The position numbers were made by a program, and so were the translations under genes. DNA of 64,000 nt, taken from positions 682,001 to 746,000 of the forward strand of contig NZ_JARXIA010000001.1 of NCBI RefSeq assembly GCF_031127875.1. The letters run 5' to 3'. The DNA is from Pelagicoccus sp. SDUM812005 (lineage in GTDB: Bacteria; Verrucomicrobiota; Verrucomicrobiia; Opitutales; Opitutaceae). Under the pieces are notes generated by a model that saw nothing but the letters and a program-made list of their open reading frames with translations, did not search any database and was not told the DNA's origin. Of the stretch, positions 63,476 to 64,000 are shown piece by piece; the first letter of the stretch is position 1; every line of letters starts with the position of its first letter.

Positions 63476-64000
63476 ATGATTAAACAAATGATACGGTTGC
63501 AGCGTTGTTTGAGGTATGTCGGCGCCTTGGCGTTGGCTTTTTCGTTGATGGGTTCCGCATTCGCGGCCCGAGTTGCGGCGGACTTTTATGTGTCGCCGCA
63601 GGGATCGGATGCCTGGTCCGGCACCTTGGCTGAACCATCCGCCGATGGAAAGGACGGTCCTTTCGCCAGCTTGCAGCGAGCGCGCGACGCGGTGAGGGAG
63701 TTGAAGCGGAGCAAGCCTACGGATATCGTCGTCTACGTGCGGGGCGGAACCTACCCCCTCGATGAGACGCTTGTGTTTGGCCTGGAGGATTCGGGCCTCG
63801 GAGATTCCACCATCAGCTACGCGGCCTATCCGGGCGAGACTCCGGTGATCAGTTCCGGGCGCGAGATAAAGGGCTGGCGCAAGGTGGAGCGGCCGCTGCC
63901 GGGCTTGCCGCAGGAGGCCCAGGGGAAGGTTTGGGAAGCGGAGGTATCGGGCAAGTTCCTCACTCTCTACGATGAGGAAGGCCTATTGCCTCGGGCTCGC
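63476..64000 (+). CDS. GH141-like parallel beta-helix protein, 5' part
   Basis: The first 175 codons of an exported protein that runs off the window. A signal peptide (about 1-32, ending GSAFAARVAA) is followed by DFYVSPQGSDAWSGTLAEP and GPFASLQRARDAVRELK, the N-terminal hallmark of right-handed parallel beta-helix glycoside hydrolases such as GH141. Then come VYVRGGTYPLDETLVFG and ISYAAYPGETPVIS. GH141 includes an alpha-L-fucosidase and members are common in verrucomicrobial fucan loci, which agrees with the neighbours. The catalytic residues lie outside the window, so family membership and activity are provisional. Confidence 0.8.
   Translation, partial: MIKQMIRLQRCLRYVGALALAFSLMGSAFAARVAADFYVSPQGSDAWSGTLAEPSADGKDGPFASLQRARDAVRELKRSKPTDIVVYVRGGTYPLDETLVFGLEDSGLGDSTISYAAYPGETPVISSGREIKGWRKVERPLPGLPQEAQGKVWEAEVSGKFLTLYDEEGLLPRAR

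Noticed and set aside
1-64000. CRISPR arrays, tRNA or rRNA genes, insertion sequences, restriction or toxin-antitoxin systems
   Set aside because: None was recognisable on reading either strand; nearly all sequence is explained by ordinary operons.

Overview
The window reads as one continuous stretch of a Gram-negative chromosome, most likely a marine Verrucomicrobiota of the Opitutae type (Puniceicoccales or Pelagicoccaceae-like). This rests on two TonB-dependent receptors whose mature N-termini carry the FELSPFVV signature common in that group. It also rests on LacI and discoidin-type histidine-kinase regulators next to a sulfatase and fucosidase locus without SusD, and on GC-rich, tightly packed operons. 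I saw no tRNA, rRNA, CRISPR array, transposase or phage gene.

Positions 1-6050 hold a plus-strand amino-acid operon behind the 3' end of plsY: homoserine dehydrogenase, aspartate kinase, threonine synthase and citramalate synthase, closed by a strong terminator. Together they cover the common aspartate path to threonine and the pyruvate route into isoleucine. Next come a SulP transporter, an orphan LuxR-type response regulator whose phosphoacceptor Asp is Glu, and an ackA-pta pair for acetate overflow and acetyl-phosphate.

Positions 12066-18250 are a minus-strand lipid-modification operon: a MerR-like regulator, an FAD oxidoreductase, a DUF1365 protein, two cyclopropane-synthase-like methyltransferases and a fatty-acid desaturase. 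A LacI-type regulator follows at 18.5-19.6 kb. Positions 19796-32714 hold two complete RND efflux systems in divergent operons. A TetR gene heads the minus-strand one, and a palindromic operator candidate lies in the divergent gap.

Positions 32795-38794 are accessory: a secreted esterase, an unrecognised 240-aa protein, then an operon of a secreted lactonase-type beta-propeller, a ferritin-like (DUF455) plus ATP-grasp fusion and a small PGPGW-like membrane protein, followed by a YchJ-type protein.

Positions 38863-64000 look like a sulfated-fucan (fucoidan) utilisation locus. A histidine kinase with discoidin-like sensor and its response regulator face two tandem-duplicated TonB receptors across a gap with two perfect inverted repeats. 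A seven-gene operon follows: GH29 fucosidase, PQQ-type propeller protein, sulfatase, GH29, GH29, esterase, sulfatase, then a terminator. After it come a 1058-aa secreted multidomain protein that I cannot place in a known family but which looks like a glycoside hydrolase, and the 5' end of a GH141-like parallel beta-helix protein running off the window. The inferred logic is endo-cleavage outside the cell, uptake by the receptors, then deacetylation, desulfation and defucosylation. The substrate is inferred from gene content, not shown by the sequence.
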